The notes under the pieces were generated by a model that was given only the letters and a program-made list of their open reading frames with translations, was not told the DNA's origin and made no database searches. The position numbers and the translations under genes were made by a program. A DNA stretch of 64,000 bases, taken from contig SJOL01009883.1 of the NCBI GenBank assembly GCA_004794785.1, forward strand, positions 410,778 through 474,777, read 5' to 3'. The DNA is from Opisthorchis felineus. Lineage: Eukaryota > Platyhelminthes > Trematoda > Opisthorchiida > Opisthorchiidae. This document shows, in pieces, positions 1 to 11,899 of this stretch. Position 1 is the stretch's first letter. Each line of letters opens with the position of its first letter.

Positions 1-59
1 AACGGTCACAAACTATTAGACAAGAAAGTAAATATCTCATATGCACCTTGTTTTTAAAA

Positions 60-1010
60 ACTGAATATCCTCACGCGTCTTCTTGAACTATCGTGGATAT
101 TCATTGACTATCACGCAATTGTAAACGAACGCTGCAAAGCAGTTCCACAAGTTCCGTACTAAACCCCACCTTCCATTAGACGCGAGGCGGAGTTACGAGA
201 AGACCATATACTACTCGCACGTCTCATCAGTAATATCCCCCGTTACACTAGTACATAACAGTGGAGAACATCAAGAAGGACAACCTCCCAATGTGTGTCA
301 GTCAGGCTTCGTGATTTTAGAGCCGGGTAGGTGGTCTTCCAAACAGTACCATGAAGTCTTTCCACCTGATCATTACATTGTGGATTATATGCAGCGGTGT
401 GACTAGTGGCAACAACTTTATCGAACATAAACTGTTTTAGTTCAGTTGACATGACCGTAGAACCGCGATCTGAGTGAATGTAAGCAGGCATACCAAACAA
501 TGAAAACAGTTGACTCAAACAGCGAATCATACTGGAAGAGGACATATCGAATGGTATTCGAGAGCTCGCGCGGCTTCGTGGGCTTTGTGAAGGTCCAGTT
601 CATGCCACGTTAGCAGTTTCTCCCTAATGGTGTTCAACTACAGTCCGGTTATCAAAGCATCCCCGACCGCTTCGTTTGTATGTTCCACAACAGATACTGC
701 TTTGAATTTACAGTCTTTAGAAAGTGACTTCAGTTTTTGAATGAACTGGTCAACAACCTGACCTGGTTCTTGTTTGTATGTAGCTAAAAGGTGGCATGCG
801 TACATGAGATTTTCGGGTGAATATAAAGTTTTCCCAGCAAGCTTATCGCAAAATCGTAGTCGCTACATTCTGCAATGAAGTCATACACTGTATGGTCAAT
901 GTGACATATGAGAGTTTTCGTTTTACTTAGACCTTCAGGCTTGATTGAGTTAATGTACGCTTTGCAGTACGGAACCAATGAGTCCATCGTTTCATGCCAT
1001 CTGGTGAGTG
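60..1010 (-). mobile_element. Ty3/gypsy-type LTR retrotransposon remnant: gag joined to integrase
   Basis: On the minus strand a gag-like segment (about 1010-640) is followed directly by an integrase core segment (about 590-243), so protease, reverse transcriptase and RNase H are missing by internal deletion near 600. The integrase part shows HSDRG followed, 35 residues after the Asp, by the Glu of QVERL, which is the last two residues of the D,D(35)E triad. The gag part resembles the better preserved gag at 21.5 kb, sharing a HLL-xT-KQ block and a T/S-EA block near its end. Stops and frameshifts interrupt both parts and no LTR was recognised beside it. The copy is dead. Family level is firm; lineage within Ty3/gypsy is inference. 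Confidence 0.75.
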
Positions 1011-1210
1011 AGGTTCAGCATCAAAAACCGTAGGTCAGAGGATATGATCTATTTCTCTATTAGATGATTAAACTGTTGCGAGATTCGAGTAGTTCCAGGT
1101 CGAGATTCAAAAGAAGACAGAACAAAAGGGCGTAATGTAAGCTTTAATTGTCTAATAACGGTAGTACATGAGCTGATGTATTAAAGTATGGTTTGCACAG
1201 TCATGACCTT

Positions 1211-1400
1211 GAGGGCGAGATGGCTCAGGGGTTAGAGGGCGAATTTACTGACCGGAAAGTCCGTGGTTCGAACCCGACCTCTGCCTCTCGACTTCCTCTG
1301 TCTAGGCTTCAGCAACCTGCCACTATCCCTGCAGTGCTTCCTTCGGGTGGCATGGCATTTAAGCACCTTTAATGGTTTTTTAGCTTACCGATTTATTATA
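1211..1400 (+). mobile_element. tRNA-derived SINE copy
   Basis: The head carries a recognisable internal Pol III A box (GATGGCTCAGGGGTTAGAG) and a perfect B box (GGTTCGAACCC). The body that follows ends in the GGGTGGCATGGCA segment shared with the copies at 18562 and 21269. The tail is diverged and A/T-rich near 1380-1400. No target duplication could be recognised. It lies immediately upstream of the CR1-like LINE fragment. It is non-coding and depends on a LINE partner for movement. Confidence 0.8.
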
Positions 1401-1404
1401 TTTA

Positions 1405-2365
1405 TTTTACAACGACCTTCCTGATTTTCCTTCAAGTCCATGTCCATTTTTTGCGGATGACTTGAAATTCTGCAGTTCCAGCGCCAGTAATCTTCAAATG
1501 GATGCTGATGCCGCAAACCGGTGGTCCCTGGACAGGCGCCTTCCTGTGAATTACGGCAAGTGCGTCCATATGTCATTCTGATGAGACTCAGCGAGCTGCT
1601 CTTACTCCATGTTGAGGATAGAGCGGAAGACATTACGAGGATAGATACCAAAAGGGATTATTTTTCTTCAAATATTTCCTTCTCACTGCGTCATGAAAAA
1701 ACGCCTCAAGAGGCATTCCTCATTCTAAGGATAATTCGGCGCACCTGTCTCCGTATTGCTCGCGTGGACTTCCGGCTACTCTATGGAGCCTACGTCAGAC
1801 CGATTCTTGATTATGCTAACCAGGTTCTCTGCTCAGGACTGAAGAAATACCTAACCCTCATCGAGCGTTTTCAACGAGCTGCTACAGGAATGGTTGCTGG
1901 CTTCATATCCGGTGATTATGAAAAGCTTCTCGCGTTGCTTGTCCTCTATCCTCCGAGGGTACCTAATACTTAATTATGCCCTGTTTGAACAAGGTTCAGC
2001 CAGCAGGTTTTTTACCGTTGCCCAACCTATCACACAGCGGATGTGGCATGAAGGTTTTCAAACTCAGAACGCACGAATTTATTTGACTGCAGTTTATTTT
2101 ATTTCGGGTAGTTGGTGTATGGAATTATCTTCCGCTGATGTTTGTTCGCACTGCATATAGTACCCAGTTCAACGAACTTTTGAACTCCTTTTTGTTGAGT
2201 TCTTGCGCTGGCAAGATTACTGCCCCACACTGAAAAATTAAGAAACTGGCTTCCTTTTTTCGCTTGTGACTTCGGGTGAACGGAAAGCGCTGCACAGAAG
2301 AATAAAGCCAACCATGGAATTTTTGAGGAAAGCATCGATCTTGTGCAACAGTTCATGAATCCGTG
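1405..2365 (+). mobile_element. CR1/Jockey-like LINE fragment: end of reverse transcriptase and 3-prime tail
   Basis: This is the 3-prime third of a non-LTR element. It starts just after the RT catalytic motif (DDLKFCS at about 1430) and contains the thumb and C-terminal region, with recognisable [21 protein letters not shown] and RVVGVW-like segments. It is interrupted by frameshifts; the longest open stretch is 1521-1973. The same protein and the same downstream non-coding stretch occur on the opposite strand at 10118-11230, which shows that the ORF on the minus strand at 2099-2356 is only the antisense of this repeat. The end near 2360 contains the octamer ATCCGTGA. Confidence 0.75.
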
Positions 2366-3130
2366 AACACTAGGTCTGCTGGTTGGGAGCAGCCAGGTTC
2401 GTGTATGTAGACTTGTTGAACGATATTGCGCTTCCAGGCCGGAAGAGGGTAGCCTCTCTCTTTCGACTGACGAAGCTTATGTTTACACGTTTTGTCCTTG
2501 TACGTGCACGCATTTTCCGCAGTGTTCTCGGGCGCAGTGGATTTCAAAATGTTTAGGCGCAGTTTAATAGCCCATGCGCCCTTGATAGGCTTATCTGGTG
2601 TTCGGTTCAAGCGTGTTCCCCTAAAGGGCAAGTTGATGCCATGCTGTCCGTAATCCAAAGTATTCCAAGCCGGCTGTAATAAATTAGCTGGCGAAGATTG
2701 AGAGACTCCTGCGCACAGTAGACTTAAGCAGCCAATAATAAACATCTTGTGGTTCCTCCAGACTCTTCACTGAAGAAGTGAGACGTTGTTTTATGCCAAC
2801 AATTACTTTTCTGAATACGTCGTAATTCAATGAATGGGACATCACCGTTTTTTCTCACACTGAACTTTGCCGTCATCTGACTGTACAGGAATAAGGAACA
2901 GGCAAAATTCTCTGGCACAGCGGTGGACAAATAATTTAGCCGTTTGCTGCGAAGAATGCACATATGGTTTCGTCATTATCAACCAGAGCCAGCGCGGTCA
3001 CCGATGCAACAGAACATGTAAAAATACCGTTTCTTGTATCTAATGAAACCAATTTGCATGCTGGAAGGTCCTGAAAGTGTGCATTTAGTGTCACCGAACT
3101 ACTTACGCATATCCGCTTTGTGTAAATCAT
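2353..3130 (-). CDS. chain of three minus-strand ORFs, possible secreted-protein exons, unidentified
   Basis: Three overlapping open stretches (3130-2936, 2963-2724, 2745-2353) follow each other on the minus strand. The last, 130 codons, starts with a hydrophobic leader (MFIIGCLSLLCAG, then SQSSPA) that looks like a cleavable signal peptide, followed by a basic, proline-rich body with five cysteines. The first two also have an uneven, protein-like composition. I recognise no family and see no convincing splice sites joining them. They could be exons of a diverged secreted-protein gene or chance ORFs in old repeat DNA. The region is bounded on its right-hand side by unannotated DNA and on its left by a CR1-like tail. 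Confidence 0.2.
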
Positions 3131-3149
3131 CCAACAGACAGTTTATATA

Positions 3150-5210
3150 TCAGTTAACGGCATGGACTGAGCCCAGTTCAAACCGGAACAATAACCGCCA
3201 ACTTCGTGTCTGAATACTGGCGAGATCACACCGATGAATTACCGTCGATTTGTCTATTACTGATATTTACGACCAAAATGGACGATGGCATACGTGAAAA
3301 CCAGGCTATGCTAAACTGCTGAAAATAAGGAAGTCTTTGCAAAAGACATCAAAAATTCAGTTCTTCTTATAAATATCAATAACCACCCCAAGATGATTTC
3401 CCGCTGCCTTCAGGAGGGTCAATATCATACCTCCATTCAACCCGGTCCCTATTTTAGGTTGTTCTCACTATGAATTTCTAGCCAATCAGGATGGAGATAG
3501 ATTGAAAAAACTATGTTTCTTTGCCTCCGATGTGCGTGCCAGTTTAGGCGTGACTGCATCTTTGACGAAGGATGCTCACTATCTGTGTGACTGTCCCGTT
3601 TCCACGCAATGCTGAGTACTCGCAAATCTCATGTTCATGTTCCCATTCTGATTGCAAAGTTATAGGCATGCCTAACTTTATGCCACCCACCAGCTGGGAG
3701 TAAACATTATTATTAATATGAAAACGGAAGGTCGTGATCGCGAGACAGTCACCCGTACATTACATCGGTCACAAAATGGCTGGATGACCCCAAAGGTCAA
3801 TCGAATGAAGTGGCAGGAACAAAGAAAACCCGGTTCGTGTGCACGCAATAAACAAGAAAGTAGAGCGTGGGTTACACGTAAAGACTAAAAAGCGTGGCCA
3901 ACTTAGGAAATGTCAAAACAGTGGACGATAAGAGCCGCCATGGCTGAGCGTGACCTGTCTGCTAACACAGTGACAGATCTTGTGCATAAGTTGATTCCTA
4001 CATATTTTATCCCTTACTGTATCCGGAAATGTTTGAGGGTTACGCAGACAATAATTATATTGCTTTTGTCATCGTAAACGCAAAAAGATGAAATCATATG
4101 CCTCTTGTGCACCAAAACGTTTTCTGTTGCAGAGGCAATCGTCCCGCTAGTCAAACCAAGCTTTAGGGATTCGTCTCAACTAGCGAGTTCGGTGGATTTT
4201 TATAAGAATCAGCATATTCTGTACAAAGTGCTCGGTGTGCTTGTATCTTTGCCCGCATGATCACTCCTGGATGGTAACGACCTTCTACCTAAGACATAAC
4301 TACCCAACGGGCAAGTTTCTCTTCTGCAGATGCACCTTCCATCGATCAATGCGGCCACTTTGAGTACACCTGTTTTCTCTATTCATGAGCCACTCGCTTC
4401 CCTACAGTAACTTTAACTTCACACAAATATTTTAGGTCGGTTTCCCATTCATCAAAGGTGGTTAGTACAATAAAAGCTACCAGACTTAGGCATACTTCTG
4501 TCCCTGGTTTCCGGGGCACTTCTAACACCCTTAGAAGGATTGCACAAGTAGCTGGAACGCTTGGTTGTCAAAGTAAAATTGTTGAAGACACACCATTTAC
4601 GAGCTCCATGAAGCACCTAATCGTGCAGACACATCTGAGGTTGCGCCAACATTCAGCCACTGGCCTGGAGAGTCAGCCTCAGTGTTTGGCATAATCGTCC
4701 CCAGTATGGAAGAGGACAGACAGTGCACCCCGGCTGTCTCTGTGTACTGCCGAATGACGCTGATGATCCCTCGCACCTGCGGTACCGGTTATCATCTCAC
4801 AGCTTTTGCTGCGATCAACAGCTCCGTTCTCTGGGCAGAGAAATGTAGGCTTTTTCACCAGGTGAGTGTACACACAGCACCGAATTCATTTTCTTTGATC
4901 AAATGCATAACCCACAAAGATAGTCCTCCTGCTTTTAAGCAATTAACCAAAGGGGAACTCAGGGGAACTCAATCGATCCATTGGAGTTTTGTAAGTCAGT
5001 TCCGATTGATCAGTTCCACCCAAACTCGCAACAGACTGAAAGAGTTGATTCGAAATATAGTTGCACGTTATCATGTTCTAAATCATACATTCGAATCGCG
5101 GAATGACGATAGCTTTGTGTGATTTTTTATTGAGTGAATGCCTCATAGGTCATTTTTTGGGCCATTCACCCATCTATGCCGCTACGTTGAATTGGAAGTC
5201 AGGCCTACGG
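3150..5210. other. no identifiable gene; two unassigned plus-strand ORFs
   Basis: I see no recognisable protein or repeat in most of this stretch. The longest open frame is 4682-5122 (146 codons, plus) preceded by 4458-4694. Neither has a motif, signal peptide or splice context that I can defend. A small direct duplication (AGGGGAACTC twice, near 4952-4971) lies in the longer ORF. The stretch may be decayed transposon sequence beyond recognition. Confidence 0.3.
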
Positions 5211-5290
5211 GCTTCCACGACTCAGTGGGCTATACTGATTAGGAGTGCATTTCACAGGGTTCAACCGTGTCAGAAAGGCTAACGAAAAAG
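5210..5290 (+). repeat. degraded tRNA-like SINE head
   Basis: An A-box-like CGACTCAGTGG (about 5218-5228) is followed about 30 bases on by a good B box, GGGTTCAACC (about 5257-5266). Spacing fits a tRNA-derived Pol III promoter. No recognisable SINE body follows, so this is either an old SINE or a decayed tRNA pseudogene. Confidence 0.35.
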
Positions 5291-5639
5291 CCCCAGGCCG
5301 ATTGCAACATGCACTGTAGCTTCAAAACATTACTCGGTTTGTTTACTCGCCGGAAATTAGTATAAATCAAGCCAAATAGGTTGTCGGATGCAATGGCCGA
5401 TAAGCTTAAAGGCGCCAGATAACCTTGAATTCCGAGGATCAGATTTCAGCCATAAACTGAGGCCGATTTTATGGCTGCTTTTCATGAGTCTCTCTTTAGC
5501 TTCAAGTTCTTCTGCATCCATTGGGGCGTATGGTCACTGAATTTCAACACAGTCGCAGCAGTTTAAATGCTGATCCGTCACTATCAACCATGGCGCTTCC
5601 GCTATAGATGAACAGGAGAACAAATTGGTCATACATTTT

Positions 5640-6010
5640 TCTCTACATTGACGCATCACTGCCATAATACCATGTCAGTTTATTTGAGTAAAGCCTCCCA
5701 GCGGAAAGGAAAAATGGGACGAAGAACCAAGTGCCACAGTTTATTACAGAAACTTCAGTGTTCCACGCATTCAGTACTCGGCCAAACAATATGGATCGAA
5801 ACTTACGGACTAAACGCTGGTGATGTAGGTTGGCCGCCATCTCGTTCACTGCCTCCAGCCAAGCAAAGGTTGGGGCACGTGGGTCTTATCCTGGAAAGCA
5901 GAGAGCACTGATGGCAATCAAACCTTTTGTAGCATTCTCCCGTCGCTTCTGCCATGTCGATATCTGTCCACCGGTAGGCTTCCGCCACTCTGAATTAAGC
6001 AGAGAAGTCA
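5640..6010 (-). mobile_element. LINE-A 3-prime fragment
   Basis: Read on minus, this is the C-terminal end of the LINE-A reverse transcriptase ORF in several frames: FRVAEA, then RPTCPN/DPRAPTFAWLEAV, then NEMAAN and VRKF, as in the intact copies (GPRDP-x-AWLE, MAANR-QW). It ends with the 3-prime UTR hallmark (TGG-T-TA-GGCAGTGA-GC), shared with 19790 and 58090. The 5-prime truncation is typical of target-primed reverse transcription. No functional product. Confidence 0.65.
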
Positions 6011-6304
6011 TAAGTTAACTTAGCAGGCGGTAACTTGGTGTGTGATGCGAACAGCCCCGCTACCGTGGCTTTCAGCACCATAAGTACTCTGTGAATGCAG
6101 TACCATCTCCGTCTGGACACACCATTCTGTATTTACTGCATCAGGTTAATTCCAGCTACTCCTCTTGGGCAGCGAAGGACAAATACCCGAAGATGTCCCA
6201 GATCCTCTTACCAAAAGTGGTCAGGCCTCAAGGGCGTACAAAAATACACCTCTGTCGTGGTCTGATGTACGTGTCACTTTAGACCCAGTGAGATAGCTTC
6301 TTGG

Positions 6305-6485
6305 CCTTGATATATCTCAGTGGTTAGGTCACAAAATTACCGACCGGCGTTCACCGGTGTCCGTGCGTCTCAATTTCGTTCAATCCAGCAGCACTAAGTC
6401 TATCTTAGTGTTCACTCATATCCCCGGTTACCGCGACAATGGCTGGGCTCCTAACCAGCCGCACTTAGGTGCTCAACGCTCCACA
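6305..6485 (+). repeat. degraded tRNA-like SINE
   Basis: TATCTCAGTGGTTAGG (about 6312-6327) resembles an A box and GTTCAATCC (about 6378-6386) a B box, with a longer than usual gap. Downstream, TTAGGTGCTCAACGC near 6465-6478 resembles the TTAGGCACCG segment of the SINE body. Highly diverged, so an old copy if correct. Confidence 0.4.
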
Positions 6486-6489
6486 AAAT

Positions 6490-8100
6490 TGTCCTTCAGA
6501 AGAGCAGAACTGCGATTTTCTGGCGCGTGAGCAAGTGTGATGTAAGCGCAACGAGTATCACAGGGTTGCGGAGAACTCTTCCAGACGTAGCCCAACGAAA
6601 CCCACAGAGGTGACTAACTACGAGCAGCCATTCAACCAAACAACGTTCGGCCCGGTGCCTTTGAACAATAACAGTCCCATCAGAGGGAGCTGCAGAAGCG
6701 CTAAACCAGAAGCAAAATGGAACCAGGTTTGGGTATTCAATCCTCGTTTCAGATTGATAAATAAAAAGAGCATATATCAACAGAAAAAGAGTTAACGGCA
6801 CAGGTAAAGGTTATCTGATGTCCGGCTCGTTTTAGAATGCGATCTCTAAAGCCCGCCAGATAATGTGAGCATAGAGGCTTGCACAACGGTTTTTAAATGA
6901 ATTCGCTCCTGGCGGTTGGGTGTGTCGCACGTATTGTGGCTAACGGCAGTGGACTGCAAGCAGATCCGTCGGTCTTTAAGAATAGGTCTACGGACCGGCC
7001 ACTGACAACATGGTGAGACTGAGAAGAAAAACGAACATGAAAGGAGGAAGAACAGAAGCATCATCGGTAGCCTGGGTTCTCCCACTAGCTACGCCTTGTA
7101 CAGAAAGTAAGATAACTACGCGATGAGGTTACTTGCCAGTTTAGAATGCATGTTCATGCATGGAAGGAGAAACTGTCAAGATGCCTGGACCAAGATGGAA
7201 GAAGTCTTTTGTTCAGAAGCCCAACCACTGGTCAGCCGAAGTTGGTTTGGGACTGTCAGAGCAGAGTACATTTCCGTGAAAGCAATTCGCCACGCGCTTC
7301 TCAATTCCCAGGCTAAAAGGCCAGTAGACTGTGTTAAAAGGCTCTGTGAGTGTCACGCGCACACTACACAGCATAGCACACTGAGTTATGAGGTTGCACA
7401 AGCGGTCATATTGCGGTGTGGTCCAATTCTTTGGCGACAAAGAGCGGCTACGCCGCATTTTTCCGTAAGAAGCGGGTTAGAAAAGGTTAACCATAACATC
7501 CTCACACTCCGGTCGTTCAACAGTTAACTGTACCCACCAAAAAATACTCATTTGGCCCCACAAACATTAAGGGTACCAAAGGCCTGATGCTGCTACTGAT
7601 GACCCTTTTCGTTGGCCTCGGCAACTGGGTGGTATCAGCCGTCCTTGCAGCCCTTAAGTCACCGTTCCCTGCTAAAGCACTTCGTCGAATAATACAATGC
7701 TAACTATCGCCCAGCAAAGTAAACCACAATTTTCACCCACTGCAATCAGAAGATTTAATCCACGTTGTTAAATTGGGCAACGGTCGCCACTTACAGTCAC
7801 CTTGATTACCTTTCTGTCGCTGCGTGATGTCCCCAAAATCCTCACACAAGAACCCATTTAGATTGTGCGCCTCAAGCTGCTTAAGGCAAGCTTAGATAGT
7901 TTGCATTTAATTCCCCGGGTATTTAGTGATCCCGAATCAAGTGTTTCTGGTGTTTATGGCGCGAGATGCTGCACACAGCCCCAAGGTTGAAAGCGATCTA
8001 ATGGAATGGATCCAATTAGGAGGTCGCCTCTGCGTTGTATGGCTATCTAGTTCGATTATGATTGCTGCAAGCCGATGCGGCAAACACTACGTTTTGTAGT
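6490..8100. other. no identifiable gene; several weak ORFs on both strands
   Basis: The longest frame is 7123-7527 (plus, 134 codons), opposite an 81-codon minus frame. A minus frame at 7085-6846 begins with a strongly hydrophobic run that is probably the antisense of a purine-rich stretch. None matches a family I know, and no splice context supports them. Confidence 0.3.
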
Positions 8101-8109
8101 ACCATCATA

Positions 8110-9110
8110 CACCCTGACTGACCGCAATTGTGAGTCCGAGAGGAGAGGTTTGCCGAGATCTATCGTGGGTATTTCGATCGGCAGGGAGAACAGATGTAGT
8201 CATCCGGGTGGGTGATGCGAATGTCCAAGCGTAATGACTAAGTCCGGATCAAGCACCGGTAGAAGGTAACTTTGGAATCATTACACGGTGTGCTGGTCAT
8301 GGAGAGCGACTTCTTCAGTTGTGTGCTGAAGATTGTCCGTTTCTGGCCAGTGTGATGTCTCAACGCAGGCGCCCACATTGAGTTACTCGGAGGCCACTGA
8401 CCACAGACCGGCCATCAACCCAGTTGGACAGTGTGACCACCATTAACAGATGGAGAACCACCATTATAAATTTCCATTCGTTCTGCGGCACTAAAATGGG
8501 CTCCGACCACGTCATTCTGTGGGCTCAGTTACTACACCGCTTCCCGCTAGCATTACACGTGCCGAAACAGACTTATTCCGTTTATCATCTGCGACGAGTC
8601 TCCGTTGCTCAGCAGTATCTAGCTGATTTGGCTGGAAAGCTAATGGAAGCGCGCAGTTGTACAAAAGATGAACATTGGTCGAAAATGGAATGGAAGAGAT
8701 TGAAGGAATCTATGCTTCCAGCTCTTAGAAAGGCTTGTCCAAGCCATGCAACCCGACGAAATGAACGCAGGCAGCGCTGGTGGATTGTAACAGCTCAAGA
8801 AGTGGAAGTTTTTGCTTCAGATAGCGGCTGCATCCCGTTTCAGGCAATTCAATCGAGAGGCCAGAAATAAGAAAAATGTCTGCAAAACCATTTTTGGAAC
8901 AGCAAAATGGCAATTAATCCGAAAAATCATCATCCTGAGCGACTGTCTGAATATTTTAAAGATAAGTTAATCCGGGCCCCTTCGATACCTTCTCTGGAAA
9001 ACTCAAGGAGCCAGAATAGAACATTTAGACCAGTTTGCCGTCAGAAACAGAAACGCATCGTAATCTTTCATTCTTCAAACGCTACAAGGACCTAAGCTCA
9101 AACAGTCTGC
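8110..9110 (+). pseudogene. LINE-B endonuclease region, degraded
   Basis: This is an APE-type endonuclease-to-linker segment of a second LINE family. The order of recognisable pieces is a decayed catalytic-core segment (VMRMSKRND at about 8210, standing for AGDMNAQ), a LLQLCAE block, TQLDSV near 8425, a MGSDH block (about 8496; the catalytic SDH motif is kept), and the basic linker ahead of the RT domain (RRNERRQRWW). The open part is 8424-8870. It resembles the other LINE-B endonuclease copy at 29640-30720. Multiple stops; not functional. The RT domain is not present downstream. Confidence 0.65.
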
Positions 9111-9114
9111 ACGC

Positions 9115-10110
9115 CGCAGTTTTAAGAAAACGCGGAGAAGCCCTGGTTTGAGGCCTGGAGAAGCTGGTATGGAACATTTAAAATTTAAAGAAAAACTTTG
9201 CGGTGTCTGTCGGTCCACGGCGTCCAGATTTCTTATCCCATATGACAGTATTGCAATCGGACTCTTGTGGACACTTTTGGGTATGCGGATTTCTTTCCTC
9301 TCATTTCGCCACGCCCGGTAGTGTAACGCAGGTCGGAATTACCCGACCTGCTATTAGTAATGATGTACTTGAGGTTCCTCTGCACGTCCCTAAAACCAAG
9401 GAGTGAAATGCTCCACGGGCGTCCGCTCACAGGTATGTAGCACAGCGGTTATATTTCTCCCCTTTTTCAAATCTTTCGGAGACGCAGGTCGTTTTAAATA
9501 ACTTAAAAATTGTTCGGTACAGCTCGATATGCGCTCCGCACCTGCAGAGCGTAAAGCGCGGCTACAAGACTAGGTGGGAAACAAACCCAAACCCCATTCT
9601 TGCAAGCAAGCCAATCAACGTAGTAGACAAAGCGCTCCTTTCGGACTGGCGTATAATTTCCCGTTAATTGGCTGGACGGGAGACTGCTTTTCGGATCTTG
9701 AATTTTATGGCATCATTTGTCAGACTCCGGCACCTATGGTGCCAGAGTGACGTCATTTTGTATACCAATGGGAGATTACGCATTACGACGGTACCGTCCA
9801 TAATGTTTTCTGGATTATAAAAGTGCCTGTATGCGCAAGAGACGTACGGAAGCTTTTAGGTCTTGTCTGACGTTGTCTCCAAGGCATTGGACAATCCTGG
9901 TGTGGAAGTTGTAGTAACAATACTGAGGTGCGTCACGTTTTTAGTAAAAATGGCTCTACTCACGCTTGATAGACTGGGCGATCAAAGTATGTATCCCACA
10001 TGCCAGAGGGCCGCCTCCCTTGAACAGCTGTCTTCCCCAACCTTCTGAATGAAAGTGACCGAGCGGTGGACAGCCTATGACCTCGCAACAAAGTAAACAA
10101 ACGACCCAGT
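9115..10110. other. no identifiable feature
   Basis: I find no recognisable protein, tRNA-like promoter or repeat shared with the rest of the window. Small ORFs of 61-67 codons on both strands show no motif. Confidence 0.3.
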
Positions 10111-10117
10111 GAACTCA

Positions 10118-11240
10118 GTTGACTTTACACGGATTCACGGATTGATACACAGGATCGAGGCTTTTGCCCAGGTTTCCTGGGTCGGTTTTGTTCTTGTCGT
10201 TCAGCGGCTGTCGTACAACTGAAAGGCACAAGCGAAAAAAGGGAGTAGCACTGCCCTTTAATTTTTCAGCGCGGGGCAGTATGTTTGCCGACACGAGGAC
10301 TCGCATAAGAAAGTGTCTAATAGTGCTTTGGGCTGGGGTCAAGAAGGAGCGTGGACAACTGTCGGAGGAAGGTTATTCCACGCAACCACTGCACGAAATG
10401 AGAAAAACGTTTGCCTAATAAAAGTGTTTGCTCTGAGCTTGAAATATTCTTACCATGTCCCCACCGTGTGTTTGCTGGCTCAACGGTGAAAAACCTGTTG
10501 GCCAAACCTTGCTCAAACAGGGCATAAAGTAAGAATTTGATCTCCACGGAGGCGGCGATACTCAAGGGGAAAGAGTTCAAGCGCCGTGAGACGCATTTCG
10601 TAGTCCACAGATTTAAGGCCGGCAACCATTTTCGTAGCAGCTCGCTGGACACGCTCAATGAGGGTTGCGTCCTTCGTGCGCCCTGAGTAGACAACTTGGT
10701 TGGCGTATTCAAGAAGCGGTCTGACGTAGGCCCCATAGAGTATTTGGAAGTCCATGCGAGTAATACGGGGGAAGGTGCGCCTAATCATTCGTAGAACGGC
10801 GAATGCCATTTGGGCCGATTTCTCATGGTGCAGTGAGAAGGACATGTTTGTAGAGAGCCAGATATCCAAATCCTTTTGACATCTATCTTCGTGATGTCTT
10901 CTGGTCCATTCTCACCATGCACGACATAGGCGTTCGCTGAGTGCCCTCCAAATGACATATGGGCGCCCTTTTCGTCATTCAGAGGAAGATGCCAGTCCAA
11001 CGACCACTGTTTTGCAGCGTCTACATCCATTTGAAGGGCACTGGCGTTGGTACTCCAGGATTTCAAGTCGTCCGCAAAAAGTAGACATGGACTTGAAAGA
11101 ACGTCTGGAAGGTCGTTGACGTACATCAGAAACAGCAGTGTACCCAGAACGGAGCCTTGAGGAACTCCAATGGAGACCGGCGCTGTAGAAGAGTAGGTCG
11201 AGCCTATTTCACTCGGAAAGTTCGGTCTGCTAGGAACGCA
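10118..11240 (-). mobile_element. CR1/Jockey-like LINE, second copy: RT palm to 3-prime end
   Basis: On minus the fragment begins with GVPQGSVLG (about 11175-11150), continues through YVNDLP and the catalytic LLFADDLK (about 11080-11060) and runs on to the thumb region with [38 protein letters not shown] and the C-terminal segment. It is broken by at least two frameshifts (near 10870 and 10540). It ends in a tandem octamer, ATCCGTGA then ATCCGTGT (about 10145-10130 on minus). Short octamer tails are known in CR1-type elements, which supports this clade. It is the same family as 1405-2365. Inactive through frameshifts and 5-prime truncation. Confidence 0.8.
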
Positions 11241-11244
11241 TTAG

Positions 11245-11895
11245 TCTGATAGGAACGCCTTACAACGGCCGTCTTCCTGGATGGAGGCCCCGGACTAAAG
11301 ACTGACATCTCTCAGTCATGCAGTCAGTGGTTTCCGTGTGTCAAGGCAATCCTTTCTAATGCGTAGCGATCTACTCCCCCTGATTGGCAAGAATATGAGC
11401 CAATCATGATCGAGCAATTTTAACTCTGTTCGTCTCGTCCCCTCCCCAAGTTTCTGGCCTGACTCTTGGTAAAATCCCATGGCGATTACATAAAGACAGA
11501 TTTATGGATTCTCTTTTGTCTCGATTAAAGGCTATCCCAAACTGCAGAGCCTCTCGATGTACCGCTTCTGTCCAAACAGAAGGCTAGGACCCGTCACAGG
11601 GGTTGCAAAATCATCCCCAAGCACATCACACCAAATAACTAACTGATTCAATTGATGATGCCATGTCCTCCACTACCTGTCTACGTCTCCCTCGCTGTCT
11701 CATTCTACGGTGACAGAGAGAAACCAGCGCACGCCTGGTACATGGTTTATAACCGATAAACTAAAGTGTCTTGAATAATCGTAATGACGGCGGTTCGGCA
11801 TGTGCTTCACACCTGTCATTGTTACCGCAAGACTGGTTGTTAGTGGACCCAAAAGTAGTGCCCGCAGACAAATCGATCGCTGCGTTGGATAAGCC
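11245..11895. other. no identifiable feature
   Basis: An 88-codon minus ORF (11966-11700) overlaps the LINE-B fragment to the right and is most likely its antisense. Otherwise nothing recognisable. Confidence 0.3.
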
Positions 11896-11899
11896 GTTG

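Noticed and set aside
2099..2356. 85-codon minus ORF with a hydrophobic segment, at first sight a secreted protein
   Set aside because: The plus strand here is the C-terminal and 3-prime tail of the CR1-like LINE, and the same stretch recurs at 10118-10420, so the ORF is antisense repeat.
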